DNA from: Xanthomonas euvesicatoria pv. euvesicatoria | GTDB lineage: Bacteria > Pseudomonadota > Gammaproteobacteria > Xanthomonadales > Xanthomonadaceae | Assembly: GCF_020880415.1 (NCBI RefSeq) | Contig: NZ_JAJIUJ010000103.1 | Span: 1-64,000, forward strand | Reading direction: 5' to 3' | DNA: 64,000 nucleotides | Shown: one piece after another, positions 1 to 9,664 of the stretch | Position numbering within the stretch: the first letter of the stretch is position 1 | Layout: each line of letters opens with the position of its first letter | Made by a program: the position numbers and the translations under genes | The notes under the pieces: model-generated | What the model saw: only the letters and a program-made list of their open reading frames with translations | What the model was told of the DNA's origin: nothing | Databases searched by the model: none

Positions 1-634
1 TCGATCCAGCCGCACAGCCGTTGATGAATCAGGCGAGCCGGGTCGGTTTGGAGCGCCCGCACCTCGGCCATCTCGATGCGGGTATACGGGCGACGCCCAA
101 GAATCGCCTCTGCAATCTGAGGATTCAGCGCGACGAATAGCCGTCCGTCCTCCTCGTCGAAGGCGTAGCTCATCAGGTGAAAAGACCTTTGCCTGCTCTC
201 CTTGGTGACGACCACCGTCACGTTTGCCATGCGCAGCAAGCTCGCCTTGATCGCCCTGATATGTCGCCGCCATCGGTCAAGCCGATTTCGCATAGCAGGC
301 TGGTCATACTCTCTCTCACGACCAGCGCATCCTGCCCTACCGCGTCGAACTTCGGCTCAAGGAATAGACGGAGTTGCCTCGGCAAGTCCGCTGTTGGCTC
401 TGGCGTCAGGATGATGCCCTTCGGCCCTCCAAGAGCCACAAGACCTTGCAGCAGCCGCATGTCATCTGCACCAAGAGGCTCGAAGCCGACGAACCGCGCT
501 TGTTCATTCTCGGCGTAGTGATACGTCACGTCGAGCTTGAGCTTCTTCCGTTCGCCGCGCTTGAGACTGCGGAACAAACCGGGGACCAAGCAGTGCATTG
601 GATCGTGCCTGGCATGGGTAAGGTCAAAAGCCAT
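1..634 (-). pseudogene. repC: IncQ-type replication initiator RepC, frameshifted and cut by the window edge
   Basis: RepC of IncQ plasmids binds origin iterons and loads the RepA helicase. From the ATG at 634 (GGAGG 7 nt upstream) the protein reads MAFDLTHARHDPMHC, then GLFRSLKRGERKKLKLDVTY and EPLGADDMRLLQGLVAL, which I recognise as the N-terminal half of RSF1010 RepC. This frame stops at 218-220. The homology continues in another frame from about 270 down to 1, with no stop: ASLLRMANVTVVV, DEEDGRLFVALNP and RLIHQRLCGWI. A one-base loss (or two-base gain) near 250-270 explains this. It is either real decay or a sequence error. The C-terminus lies outside the window. The start overlaps the end of repA by 11 nt, so the two were probably translationally coupled. 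Confidence 0.8.
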
Positions 635-1499
635 CGCCTCGCCTCCGACCATCACGTCTTTCCTCATTCCTGCTGGCCTCATACAGCTCCACCGGCACCA
701 GCACGCCGCCGGCGTGCCGCATGTACCAGCGATCAAGCGGCGTGGCGTCGTAGTTCTGCTTGCTGACGCCGAAACGCACGAAGTAGCCGCGCCGCTCATC
801 GCCGATGGGCTGCCGGTCATGGGCGCGGTCGCTGAGGCGCTTCGCCTCGTCCTCAGTCATGCGGGCGACGTAACCGCACCACCTGGCGTTGTCGATCAGC
901 GCGGACGCGCCACGCGCGGCCTGCTGCTGGTCGGTCAGCCCTTCGCGGGCACTTCCCTTGCTGACGTGGTGCAGGTAGAGCACGGATGCGCCCGTGGTAG
1001 CCGCAACCTGCTCCAGCACGGCCACGAGGTGGGCCATGTTGCCGTTGCTGTTCTCATCGAGGGCGTGGATGCGGCTCAGGGTGTCCAGCACGATCAGCCT
1101 CGCCCCAGCGCTGTACTCGATGACGCGGCGCAAGTGAGCCTCGTCCATGACATTCAGTCGCTTGCCCATGATCGGTTCAAGCGCAAGGTTCTCTGCGATG
1201 GCTTGGCGTGCCGCGTGTCCGAGGTGCTGACCGATGGCGTGAATGCGCCGCACAAGCGCGGGCGGCGGGTCTTCCCCGGCCAGATAGACCACTCGCCCGG
1301 TGTGCGCGGGGGCCAGGCCCACGAGGTCGCCGCCGGCAACGCTGCATGCGATGCTCATGGCCGCTTCCAGCGCCCAGAAGCTCTTACCCGTGGCCCCTGG
1401 GGCGACGAGCGCGCCGACGGTTCCCGCGAGGAAGCCCGGCCATATGAAGTCCAGCGCCGGCGGTTCGCACTCGAACGCCGCCAGCACGTCAATCGCCAC
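624..1499 (-). CDS. repA: IncQ-type RepA hexameric replicative helicase
   Basis: This 291-residue RecA-fold ATPase would unwind DNA at an IncQ-type origin together with RepC. It follows RSF1010 RepA along its length: GTVGALVAPGATGKS holds the Walker A loop (about 34-40), LIVLDTLSR the Walker B (about 135-143), then YLHHVSKGSA (about 175-184), DQQQAARGASALIDNARW and RRGYFVRFGVSKQNY. Its length is close to RSF1010 RepA (about 279). The gene is intact. It lies 3 nt after a small DNA-binding gene and overlaps repC, the order expected of an IncQ replication operon. Its presence beside a phage-type integrase on the chromosome suggests a replicating integrative element or a captured replicon. Family is certain; present activity is unknown because repC is broken. 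Confidence 0.9.
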   Translation of the reverse strand: MAIDVLAAFECEPPALDFIWPGFLAGTVGALVAPGATGKSFWALEAAMSIACSVAGGDLVGLAPAHTGRVVYLAGEDPPPALVRRIHAIGQHLGHAARQAIAENLALEPIMGKRLNVMDEAHLRRVIEYSAGARLIVLDTLSRIHALDENSNGNMAHLVAVLEQVAATTGASVLYLHHVSKGSAREGLTDQQQAARGASALIDNARWCGYVARMTEDEAKRLSDRAHDRQPIGDERRGYFVRFGVSKQNYDATPLDRWYMRHAGGVLVPVELYEASRNEERRDGRRRGDGF

Positions 1500-1502
1500 G
1501 AC

Positions 1503-1736
1503 TCAGCTCCCCGTTCCGTACAGGGATTCGTCGCTCAGCACCTCGGCGATCTGCGAGGTTCGGAAGTAGACCCGCCGGCCGATCTTCAAGCGGGCCTTGT
1601 TGATCCGCTGCGTCCATTCGTTCGTCGCACGCAAGCTGATCCGCAACCCATCAGGCGAACGATCCAGGACAGTGGCGAGCTGCGCGATGCTCAGCAGCGG
1701 GCCGAAGCGTTGCAGCAGCGTGTCTTCCATCGTCAT
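1503..1736 (-). CDS. small DNA-binding protein heading the rep operon
   Basis: This 77-residue protein starts MTMEDTLLQRFGPLLSIAQL. The LLSIAQLATVLDRSPDGLR segment (about 14-32) reads as a helix-turn-helix, followed by KIGRRVYFRTSQIAEVL, a wing plus helix as in excisionase/MerR-like plasmid regulators. I start it at 1736 because a GGTGG lies 9 nt upstream; a longer start at 1844 would overlap the divergent gene. It ends 3 nt before repA, so a repressor of the replication operon is a reasonable inference, by analogy with the small repressor gene of IncQ plasmids, although the sequence is not that repressor. The exact family is not recognised. Confidence 0.6.
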   Translation of the reverse strand: MTMEDTLLQRFGPLLSIAQLATVLDRSPDGLRISLRATNEWTQRINKARLKIGRRVYFRTSQIAEVLSDESLYGTGS

Positions 1737-1817
1737 TGCGTAAACCACCGTTATCAACTGAATTGCAACGAAGGTTACGCAGCGCCAGGCTTGATGGCAG
1801 CTTATTAGTTGGCAATA

Positions 1818-2837
1818 ATGGTTGACATGGAAAACGAAGAGCACGCAAAGAAGCGCCTTGGTCGCTACTACATCCCCATCTGGGAAGGCTGCGACCCCAC
1901 CGTTTCTCAGTCCATCAAAGATTTCCGCGAACGTTGGAAGCCATACTCCACGTCTTCGCGACGCTACCCCATCGGGCGACTGATCCAGGAAGTGATCGAT
2001 CCTGCTGTAGCCGCCTACATGGCAACCCTTCCAGTACGTTACTCGGGCTACGTCCCCGGCGCCGGCACGGGTGTGGGCTTCAGCGCGATCATTGGACTGG
2101 TAGGACTTGACGCGATGGTTCGCGTGCAGCGCCAGTTGCTACGCCAGTTCATCAAAACGGAAGACCGACAGACACCAAGGGATCATCGCTTTACCGCGAC
2201 CCTCGAAGCCTTGATCGAACTGGTTTGCTGCTGTGCCAGCAAACGCCCGCAAACGTCTGCCCCCGCTCAGGGCGTCAGTCTCAATGCGCAACGGAAACAC
2301 GGCTTCTGCGACTTTTGCGGAGAGCTGACGGAGTTTTCCGCGTTCATGGCCAACGTTGCGGAGCAGCAGGTCAACGATGCGGAGCTTGAGAATCGCAAGA
2401 AGCTTGAACTTAGTCACCAGTATTGCGAGGGGCATCGACCCAAGCTAACGAATGGCGAATGGAACCCCGCATACAGACAGGCGAAGCGATCACTCGCGCA
2501 GTTTGAACTTGAGCTGGCCAGGCTCAGCCTGCAATGCGCAAAACCGGCAACGCCGCAAGTGAAATCGGGAGATCAACTCGTTGACGGCTACTTCTTCCAC
2601 TATGTCATGCGCCAGACGTTGCAACCGGCAGACAAAGCGGAACTGCGCAACCAGGCGCGGCTGATGGTGGACTCGAAGCTATCCGATCGCAAGAAGCAGA
2701 TCTTGATGCTCCAGTGTTCTGGACTCAATCAGTCGGAGATTGCGCGAAGGTTGGGCATCGAGCGCCAAGCGGTATCGAAGGCGCTGGCATCAATCCCCGC
2801 AATGTTTCACTTGAAGAAGAAGCGTCCCATCCGCTGA
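1818..2837 (+). CDS. uncharacterised Zn-ribbon and HTH protein of the integrated element
   Basis: This protein of about 339 residues belongs to no family I recognise. It has a basic, aromatic N-terminus (KKRLGRYYIPIWEG), a glycine-rich stretch (VPGAGTGVGFSAIIGLVGL) and a possible zinc ribbon made from FCDFCGELTEF and YCEGHRP, about 45 residues apart. The C-terminus DRKKQILMLQCSGLNQSEIA followed by RRLGIERQAVSKAL is a clear helix-turn-helix of the sigma-4/LuxR kind. It is divergent from the rep operon across a short shared upstream region, so control of element replication or transfer is possible. Starts at 1809 (TTG), 1818 and 1827 are all open and none has a good ribosome site. Base composition is visibly more AT-rich than the core genes. 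Confidence 0.6.
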   Translation: MVDMENEEHAKKRLGRYYIPIWEGCDPTVSQSIKDFRERWKPYSTSSRRYPIGRLIQEVIDPAVAAYMATLPVRYSGYVPGAGTGVGFSAIIGLVGLDAMVRVQRQLLRQFIKTEDRQTPRDHRFTATLEALIELVCCCASKRPQTSAPAQGVSLNAQRKHGFCDFCGELTEFSAFMANVAEQQVNDAELENRKKLELSHQYCEGHRPKLTNGEWNPAYRQAKRSLAQFELELARLSLQCAKPATPQVKSGDQLVDGYFFHYVMRQTLQPADKAELRNQARLMVDSKLSDRKKQILMLQCSGLNQSEIARRLGIERQAVSKALASIPAMFHLKKKRPIR

Positions 2838-2940
2838 TTTCTTTTGGCGTCAACCAAAAGGGTCAATCATTAGGCCGAATCGATCCGCATTGACAGGCAC
2901 CATCAGGCACATATTCGCAAGTGACTGAAGAGGCCAGGGG

Positions 2941-3186
2941 ATGCAAGCAGCCACAAGTAAGACACTCATCAACCGGAAAAAGCTACTGGCGATGATCCCG
3001 CTGTCTGAGCGAACGATCTTCAACATGGAACAGCGCGGGGAGTTCCCGCGCCGGATCGCACTCACCAGCCGAAACGTCGCCTGGGACTTGGCAGAAATCG
3101 AGGAATGGATCGAGGCACGCAAGTCATCGGGCACGCAGGCCATGCGGCCCGGCTTCACCCCGTCGGTCGCAGCCACCGCTTTTTAG
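2941..3186 (+). CDS. AlpA-family phage/island transcriptional regulator
   Basis: This 81-residue protein contains LINRKKLLAMIPLSERTIFN and the downstream residues MEQRGEFPRRIAL, followed by VAWDLAEIEEWIEARK. That is the winged-helix layout of AlpA regulators (PF05930), which activate integrase genes or act as excisionases in P4-like elements. It lies next to, and converges on, the integrase gene at 3276-4478, which fits such a role. The 103 bp before it shows no obvious operator. The tail after residue 62 (SSGTQAMRPGF) is unremarkable. Confidence 0.8.
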   Translation: MQAATSKTLINRKKLLAMIPLSERTIFNMEQRGEFPRRIALTSRNVAWDLAEIEEWIEARKSSGTQAMRPGFTPSVAATAF

Positions 3187-3275
3187 CCGCTAAAACGCCG
3201 CGCCCCTCAAGTGTCAATGACAGCCGAGGCCAAGGTCGCTGTTCTGGAGGCGCTGCCTACCTGCCCTCCTCTGAC

Positions 3276-4478
3276 TTAAGCCTTCGACCGCTTGAGCGTC
3301 CATTCGTCGATCATGTCCGCCCAGTCCTGCAACATCGCCGTCCGCTGCTCGCGGTACTCGGCCTTGTTGTAGACGGCCCTGACGCCTCTCTGTTCGTGCG
3401 CCAGACACTTCTCGATCCAGTCCGTGTTGTAGCCAGCCTCGTGCAACAACGTGCTGGCCGTGCGCCGCAAGTCATGCGGCCCGAACTTGGCGAGCGGCTT
3501 TCCTTCCTTCTGCGCCAGCCGATACGTCAGCGTCAGCACCTGGTTGAGCGTAGCGCTGCTCATGGGTAGGTCCGAGTCGTACCGCGACGGCAGCACGTAG
3601 TCCGATCCACCGGCGAAGGTTTTCAGGGCAATGAAGATGTCCAGCGCCTGGCGGGACAGAAACACCAGGTGCGGATTGCGCCGCTTCATCCGCTCCTTCG
3701 GGATCGTCAAGAGTGCGTCGCTGAAATTGATCTCGCTCCAGGTCGCGTTGGTCAGCTCGCTCTTGCGCACCATTGTCAACAGCAGCAGCTTGGCCGCCGC
3801 CCGAATGGATGGAGCTGTGCCAATGCGCTCCATGTACTGGTACATCAGGCCGATCTCGTCGGGCGTCAGCGCACGGTCGCGCGGCTCGAATTTGGCGATG
3901 GACGTTGGGCGCACCAGCTCCGCCGGGTTCTCGACCTTCTGGCCACGCTCGATGGCCCAGCGATAGACCTGCATCACCACCTCGCGGACATGCACTGCCG
4001 TTGCCGGCGCGCCGCGCTCCACGATGGCATCGGTCAGTGCCCGCAAGTCCTCGTGGGTAATCTCCACCAGCTTCTGATTGCCGAATTTCGGTTTCAAGTC
4101 GCGCTCGTAGACTGAGCGGCGCATGTCGCGGGTGGAGTCGGCCATTTGGTAGCCGCGCAGCCACTTTTCCGCCCAGGCCCCGAACGTCTCCGCGCCCTTG
4201 ACGCGGGCCTTATCCCGCGCCTTCTCCTTGGCCGGTGACTTCCCGGCCGCAACCATCTTCTTGGCCTCGCCCAACCGCTCGCGGGCTTCCGCCAGGGTGA
4301 TGCCGCCGACACCGTAGCGGCCGAAGGTGATGGTCTCCTGCCTACCGTGGATCGAGTAGTTGTAGCGGAATGAGATCGCTCCGGCAGCCGTGACGGCTAC
4401 ATAGAGGCCGTCACGGTCATTCACCTTGTAGAGCTTGTCCTTCGGCTTGAGGTTGCGCAGCTTGGTATCGGTCAGCAT
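3276..4478 (-). CDS. int: tyrosine recombinase/integrase, P4-like with DUF4102 arm-binding domain
   Basis: This 400-residue integrase catalyses site-specific recombination between attP and attB. The N-terminus (KLRNLKPKDKLYKVNDRDGL, then LYVAVTAAG) is the DUF4102 arm-binding domain, and residues about 100-190 are the core-binding SAM-like domain. The catalytic domain shows Arg238 (MVRKSEL), Lys261, H335-D-L-R338 and His361 (LAHEQRG), with Tyr370 (VRAVYNKAEY) as likely nucleophile and Tyr375 as the alternative. It is full length. The start faces guaA, whose 3' end is a documented island integration site, and short repeats lie just upstream of its start. It is therefore probably the enzyme that placed this element. 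Confidence 0.95.
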   Translation of the reverse strand: MLTDTKLRNLKPKDKLYKVNDRDGLYVAVTAAGAISFRYNYSIHGRQETITFGRYGVGGITLAEARERLGEAKKMVAAGKSPAKEKARDKARVKGAETFGAWAEKWLRGYQMADSTRDMRRSVYERDLKPKFGNQKLVEITHEDLRALTDAIVERGAPATAVHVREVVMQVYRWAIERGQKVENPAELVRPTSIAKFEPRDRALTPDEIGLMYQYMERIGTAPSIRAAAKLLLLTMVRKSELTNATWSEINFSDALLTIPKERMKRRNPHLVFLSRQALDIFIALKTFAGGSDYVLPSRYDSDLPMSSATLNQVLTLTYRLAQKEGKPLAKFGPHDLRRTASTLLHEAGYNTDWIEKCLAHEQRGVRAVYNKAEYREQRTAMLQDWADMIDEWTLKRSKA

Positions 4479-4711
4479 GGTTCTCGCCCTGATTCAGCTC
4501 AAATACCATGATCCGAAAATCGGTCTATCCTGGCGTAAAAAAAACAACAAAATCATTGTTTTACGCCAATTCAATACCATGAACATCCGCAAGGTGATTG
4601 CATGGTATCGGCGACTTCTCATGGCATAGAAGCATTCAATGCCATCCATCATGCCATGAAGAAACGGTGCTTGGCGATGCCAAATGTTGCCAGGCAGTGC
4701 CGAACTAAATC
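4479..4711. repeat. integrase upstream region with inverted and direct repeats (putative attachment and arm sites)
   Basis: This AT-rich stretch between the integrase start and the guaA terminator holds no gene. AATACCATGA occurs at 4502-4511 and 4573-4582, and its core recurs inverted as CATGGTAT at 4601-4608. An inverted repeat TGGCGTAAAA (4531-4540) / TTTTACGCCA (4559-4568) encloses an 18-nt loop. Several ATGCCAT words follow at about 4620-4660, and GTGCCA/AGTGCC words lie nearer guaA. Such clusters fit integrase arm sites or a self-regulated int promoter. The function is inferred. Confidence 0.5.
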
Positions 4712-4739
4712 AAAAAAAAGCCCGCATTGACACGGGCTT
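4712..4739 (-). terminator. intrinsic terminator downstream of guaA
   Basis: On the minus strand AAGCCCG and CGGGCTT form a 7-bp stem around an 8-nt loop, followed by eight T residues. It lies 47 bp past the guaA stop codon. If the element's junction is at the guaA 3' end, this terminator belongs to the element. Confidence 0.85.
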
Positions 4740-4786
4740 AGGTGTGTTTTGATGTCACTAGGTGCCAGCCAGTGCCAGACGCAGAA

Positions 4787-6352
4787 TCACTCCCACTCGA
4801 TCGTCGCCGGCGGCTTGCCGGAGATGTCGTAGACCACGCGCGACACACCACGCAGCTCGTTGATGATGCGGTTGCTCACGGTGCCGAGGAAGTCGTACGG
4901 CAGGTGCGCCCAATGCGCGGTCATGAAGTCGATGGTCTCCACCGCGCGCAGCGCGATCACCCATTCGTAGGCGCGGGCGTCGCCGACCACGCCGACCGAC
5001 TTCACCGGCAGGAACACGGCGAAGGCCTGGCTGGTCTTGTCGTACAGGTCGGCCTTGCGCAGTTCGTCGATGAAGATCGCGTCGGCCTTGGCCAGCAACT
5101 CGGCGTACTCGCGCTTCACTTCGCCCAGGATGCGTACGCCCAGGCCGGGGCCCGGGAACGGGTGGCGATACACCATGGTGCGCGGCAGGCCGAGTTCCAC
5201 GCCAAGGCGACGCACCTCGTCCTTGAACAATTCGCGCAGCGGCTCGACCAGGCCCAGCTTCATGTGCTCGGGCAAGCCACCGACGTTATGGTGGCTCTTG
5301 ATCACGTGCGCCTTGCCGGTCTTGCTGCCCGCCGACTCGATCACGTCCGGATAGATCGTACCCTGCGCCAGCCACTTGGCATTGGCCAGCTTGTTGGATT
5401 CTTCGTCGAAGATCTCCACGAACAGGTTGCCGATGATCTTGCGCTTGGCTTCCGGGTCGCTGACGCCTTCAAGCTTGGCGAAATAACGGTCGGCGGCGTT
5501 GACGCGAATCACCTTGACGCCCATGTGCTCGGCGAACATCGCCATCACCTGGTCGCCTTCCTGCCAACGCAGCAAGCCGGTATCGACGAACACGCAGGTC
5601 AGCTTGTCGCCGATCGCCTTGTGCAGCAGCGCGGCCACCACCGACGAATCGACGCCGCCGGACAACCCAAGAATCACTTCATCGTCGCCCACCTGTTCGC
5701 GCACGCGCGCGATCTGGTCCTCGATGATGTTGGCCGCGGTCCACAGCGTCTGGCAGCCGCAGACATCCACCACGAAGCGACGCAGCAAGGTCTGGCCCTG
5801 CAAGGTATGCGTCACCTCAGGATGGAACTGCACGCCGTACCAACGCTTGGCTTCGTTGGACATGGCCGCCACCGGGATGCGGTCGGTCGTGGCGGTAATG
5901 GTGAAGCCCGGTGGCACCTGCGACACGTGGTCGCCGTGGCTCATCCATACATTCAGGCGCGAGGCGCCGGCGTGGTCGGTGAGGCCGGAGAACAAGGCAT
6001 CTGCCGCCACCACGTCCACTTCGGCATGGCCGAATTCGCGTTGATCCGCTGCCTCGGTCGCACCACCCAATTGCGCGGCGAGGGTCTGCATGCCGTAGCA
6101 GATACCGAACACCGGCAGGCCGCTATCGAACACTTCCTGCGGCGCCACCGGTGCGCCCGGCGACGTGGTCGACTCCGGGCCGCCGGACAGGATGATGCCC
6201 TTGGCACCGAAACCGGCAATCTCCGACGGATCGTGATCCCACGCCCAAATCTCGCAGTAGACCCCGATCTCGCGAATACGCCGCGCAATCAGCTGGGTGT
6301 ACTGCGCACCGAAGTCGAGGATGAGGATCTTGTCGGTATGGATGTTGGTCAT
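4787..6352 (-). CDS. guaA: GMP synthase (glutamine-hydrolysing)
   Basis: Converts XMP, ATP and glutamine to GMP, the last step of guanine nucleotide synthesis, in the cytoplasm. The 521 residues split into a class I glutamine amidotransferase (nucleophile Cys85 in [10 protein letters not shown]; His177 and Glu179 in FHPEV), an ATP pyrophosphatase domain (LSGGVDSS, about 230-237) and the C-terminal dimerisation domain ending KPPATIEWE. Length and motifs are standard. It follows guaB on the same strand, separated by a repeat-filled 121-bp gap. The last codons are the probable attachment site for the adjacent element, but the protein end is intact. Confidence 0.98.
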
Positions 6353-6358
6353 TGAGAG

Positions 6359-6473
6359 CCGGGAATCGAGAATCGGGATGAGGGAATCGAAACAGCAAAC
6401 GCAGCGCCGACCGCTATCGGATGAGGAGGCGGCGGGCTCTTACGATTCCCGATTCGCGATTCCCCATTCCCGG
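6359..6473. repeat. paired GGGAATCG palindromic repeat between guaB and guaA
   Basis: Two 31-nt arms at 6359-6389 and 6443-6473 are inverted copies of a CCGGGAATCG-type sequence and enclose about 53 nt. They fill the guaB-guaA spacer, and the right arm ends one base before the guaB stop codon. Related arms occur at 7986-8146, 44947-45048, 45843-45977 and 63240-63260. A folded transcript could affect the guaB/guaA expression ratio. Confidence 0.8.
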
Positions 6474-7964
<1,491 letters not shown>

Positions 7965-7985
7965 TTAACGCATTGGGGCCAGGAT

Positions 7986-8146
7986 GGGGGAGTCGGGATT
8001 CGCAACAGCGCGCCCTGCACCGTCCGCCGTTCGCTTGTTTGTCAGGATGCCGATGGCCGGCCGATCCCGGATGCAATCCGGATCGGCCGACGCGTGCGCT
8101 TGGCCGCTGCGGTTAACCAATCCCCAATCCCGAATCCCCACTCTCG
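7986..8146. repeat. paired GGGAATCG-type repeat between folD and guaB
   Basis: The left arm (about 7986-8002, GGGGAGTCGGGATTCG) and the right arm (about 8118-8146, CCAATCCCCAATCCCGAATC and onward) are inverted relatives of the repeat found between guaB and guaA. The right arm overlaps the end of folD and supplies its stop codon and last residues. Confidence 0.7.
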
Positions 8147-9024
8147 GCGGCATCGGCGGCCTCGATGGTGTTCTGCATCAGCGTGGCCACCGTCATTGGC
8201 CCTACCCCGCCCGGCACCGGGGTGATCCAGGCCGCGCGCTGCGCGGCGGCGTCGAAGCCGACGTCGCCCACCAGGCGGCCATCATCGAGCCGGTTGATGC
8301 CGACATCGATCACCACCGCGCCCGGCTTGACCCATTCGCCCGGAATCAGGCCCGGGCGGCCCACCGCCACCACCAGGATGTCGGCATTGCGCACGCTCGC
8401 TTCCAGCACATCGGGCGGGGTGAATTTGTGGCAACTGGTGACCGTGCAGCCGGCGATCAATAGCTCCAACCCCATCGGCCGGCCCACGTGGTTGCTCACC
8501 CCCACGATGGTGGCGTTGCGGCCGCGCACCGGTTGGTCGGTATGCCCGAGCAAGGTCACGATGCCGCGCGGCGTGCACGGGCGCAGCCCGAATTCGCGCA
8601 AGGCCAAGTGCCCGACATTCTGCGGATGGAATCCGTCCACGTCCTTGCGCGGGTCGATGCGCTGAATCAGCCGGTTGGCATCGGGGATGCCCGGCAGCGG
8701 CAGCTGGATCAGAATGCCGTGGATCTTGGGGTCGGCATTGAGCTCATCGATCAGCGACGCCAGCTGGGCTTCGCTGGTGCCCTGCGGCAGGTCGTAATCG
8801 AAGGCTTCGATGCCGACCTTCTCGGCCGCGCGCCGCTTGTTGCGCACATACACCGACGATGCCGGATCGCCACCGACCAGCACCACCGCCAACCCGGGTC
8901 GCGCCTTGCCGGCGGCCAGCCGCGCATCCACCCGCAGCTTCAATCCGTCGAGCAATTCCTCGGCAATGCGGCGACCATCGAGAAGGCGGGCCGAAGCGGA
9001 GGCAGCTGGCGCAGAAGCGGTCAT
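8113..9024 (-). CDS. folD: methylenetetrahydrofolate dehydrogenase/cyclohydrolase
   Basis: Interconverts 5,10-methylene-, 5,10-methenyl- and 10-formyl-tetrahydrofolate, feeding purine synthesis and formyl-Met-tRNA. It has 303 residues. [20 protein letters not shown] holds the catalytic Lys region, [14 protein letters not shown] the substrate loop, [15 protein letters not shown] the NADP-binding glycine motif and [16 protein letters not shown] the C-terminal signature. The last ten residues ([10 protein letters not shown]) are encoded by the intergenic GGGAATCG-type repeat, so the natural C-terminus has been replaced or extended by repeat sequence. It is divergent from the DUF1244 gene. Confidence 0.97.
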   Translation of the reverse strand: MTASAPAASASARLLDGRRIAEELLDGLKLRVDARLAAGKARPGLAVVLVGGDPASSVYVRNKRRAAEKVGIEAFDYDLPQGTSEAQLASLIDELNADPKIHGILIQLPLPGIPDANRLIQRIDPRKDVDGFHPQNVGHLALREFGLRPCTPRGIVTLLGHTDQPVRGRNATIVGVSNHVGRPMGLELLIAGCTVTSCHKFTPPDVLEASVRNADILVVAVGRPGLIPGEWVKPGAVVIDVGINRLDDGRLVGDVGFDAAAQRAAWITPVPGGVGPMTVATLMQNTIEAADAAESGDSGLGIG

Positions 9025-9073
9025 GGGGCGTCAGGTGTAGAGTCGAAGGCCGTCTATTGTCCCCGATTCCGCC

Positions 9074-9394
9074 ATGACCGACACCACCTCACGCACCGAT
9101 TCAAGCACCACTTCGATCGAAGCGGCAGCATTTCGCCGTCTCTTGCAGCATCTCAACCAGGACCGTACCGATGTGCAGAACATCGACCTGATGATTCTCG
9201 CCGGCTTCTGCCGCAATTGCCTGGGCGACTGGTACCGCGAAGCGGCCGAAGCGCAAGGCCAGGCCATGACCAAGGAACAGGCGCGCGAAGCCGTTTACGG
9301 CATGCCATTTGCCCAGTGGAAACAGCAGCATCAGAAAGACGCCACGCCCGAGCAGTTGGAAGCCTTCGCCGCCGCCCAGCGCAAGCATGGCTAG
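9074..9394 (+). CDS. DUF1244 family protein
   Basis: A conserved proteobacterial cytoplasmic protein of unknown function, 106 residues. The diagnostic core DLMILAGFCRNCLGDWYREA followed by VYGMPFAQWKQQHQ is the DUF1244 domain. The CRNC cysteine pair could bind a metal, but that is inference. The N-terminal 15 residues are Ser/Thr-rich. It is transcribed away from folD across a 49-bp gap and nothing nearby suggests a pathway. Confidence 0.85.
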   Translation: MTDTTSRTDSSTTSIEAAAFRRLLQHLNQDRTDVQNIDLMILAGFCRNCLGDWYREAAEAQGQAMTKEQAREAVYGMPFAQWKQQHQKDATPEQLEAFAAAQRKHG

Positions 9395-9664
9395 TAGGCA
9401 TCGGTGAGCGCGCCTGCCAGAACGTCCCGTCAATCTTTGGCGGGATGTGGGCGCACTGAGGAGCCGGAGCGCCCGAGCGATCCGTACCGCATCGAGCAGG
9501 GGTGGCGCACCCGACGCCTGCGCAGGCGTGTGTGCCCGCTCCTGGCGGCCAACAAGACCTAGTGAGCAGTCGTCCAATCGCGGCTATCGCGCCGGACGAC
9601 TGGCGCACCGCATCGCGCACTGGCCATGCCGCGGAGCGCCTGCGCAGCGGTTTGTGGGCCGCCC
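9395..9664. other. convergent intergenic stretch with two palindromes
   Basis: No gene is supported between the DUF1244 gene and the antiporter gene. ACGCCTGCGCAGGCGT at 9514-9529 is a perfect 16-bp palindrome. AGTCGTCC (9568-9575) pairs with GGACGACT (9594-9601). Either may end transcription from one side, but neither has a T-run. Confidence 0.5.

Noticed and set aside
250-280. Programmed ribosomal frameshift in repC
   Set aside because: No slippery heptamer or following stem is evident, and IncQ RepC is not known to use frameshifting. Decay or error is simpler.
4742-6355. Long plus-strand open frame opposite guaA (537 codons), with similar frames opposite guaB, rpsA, galU and ccmF
   Set aside because: High-GC codon bias leaves the opposite strand free of stops. 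The products are His/Gln/Arg-rich with no domain, and the opposite-strand genes are certain.
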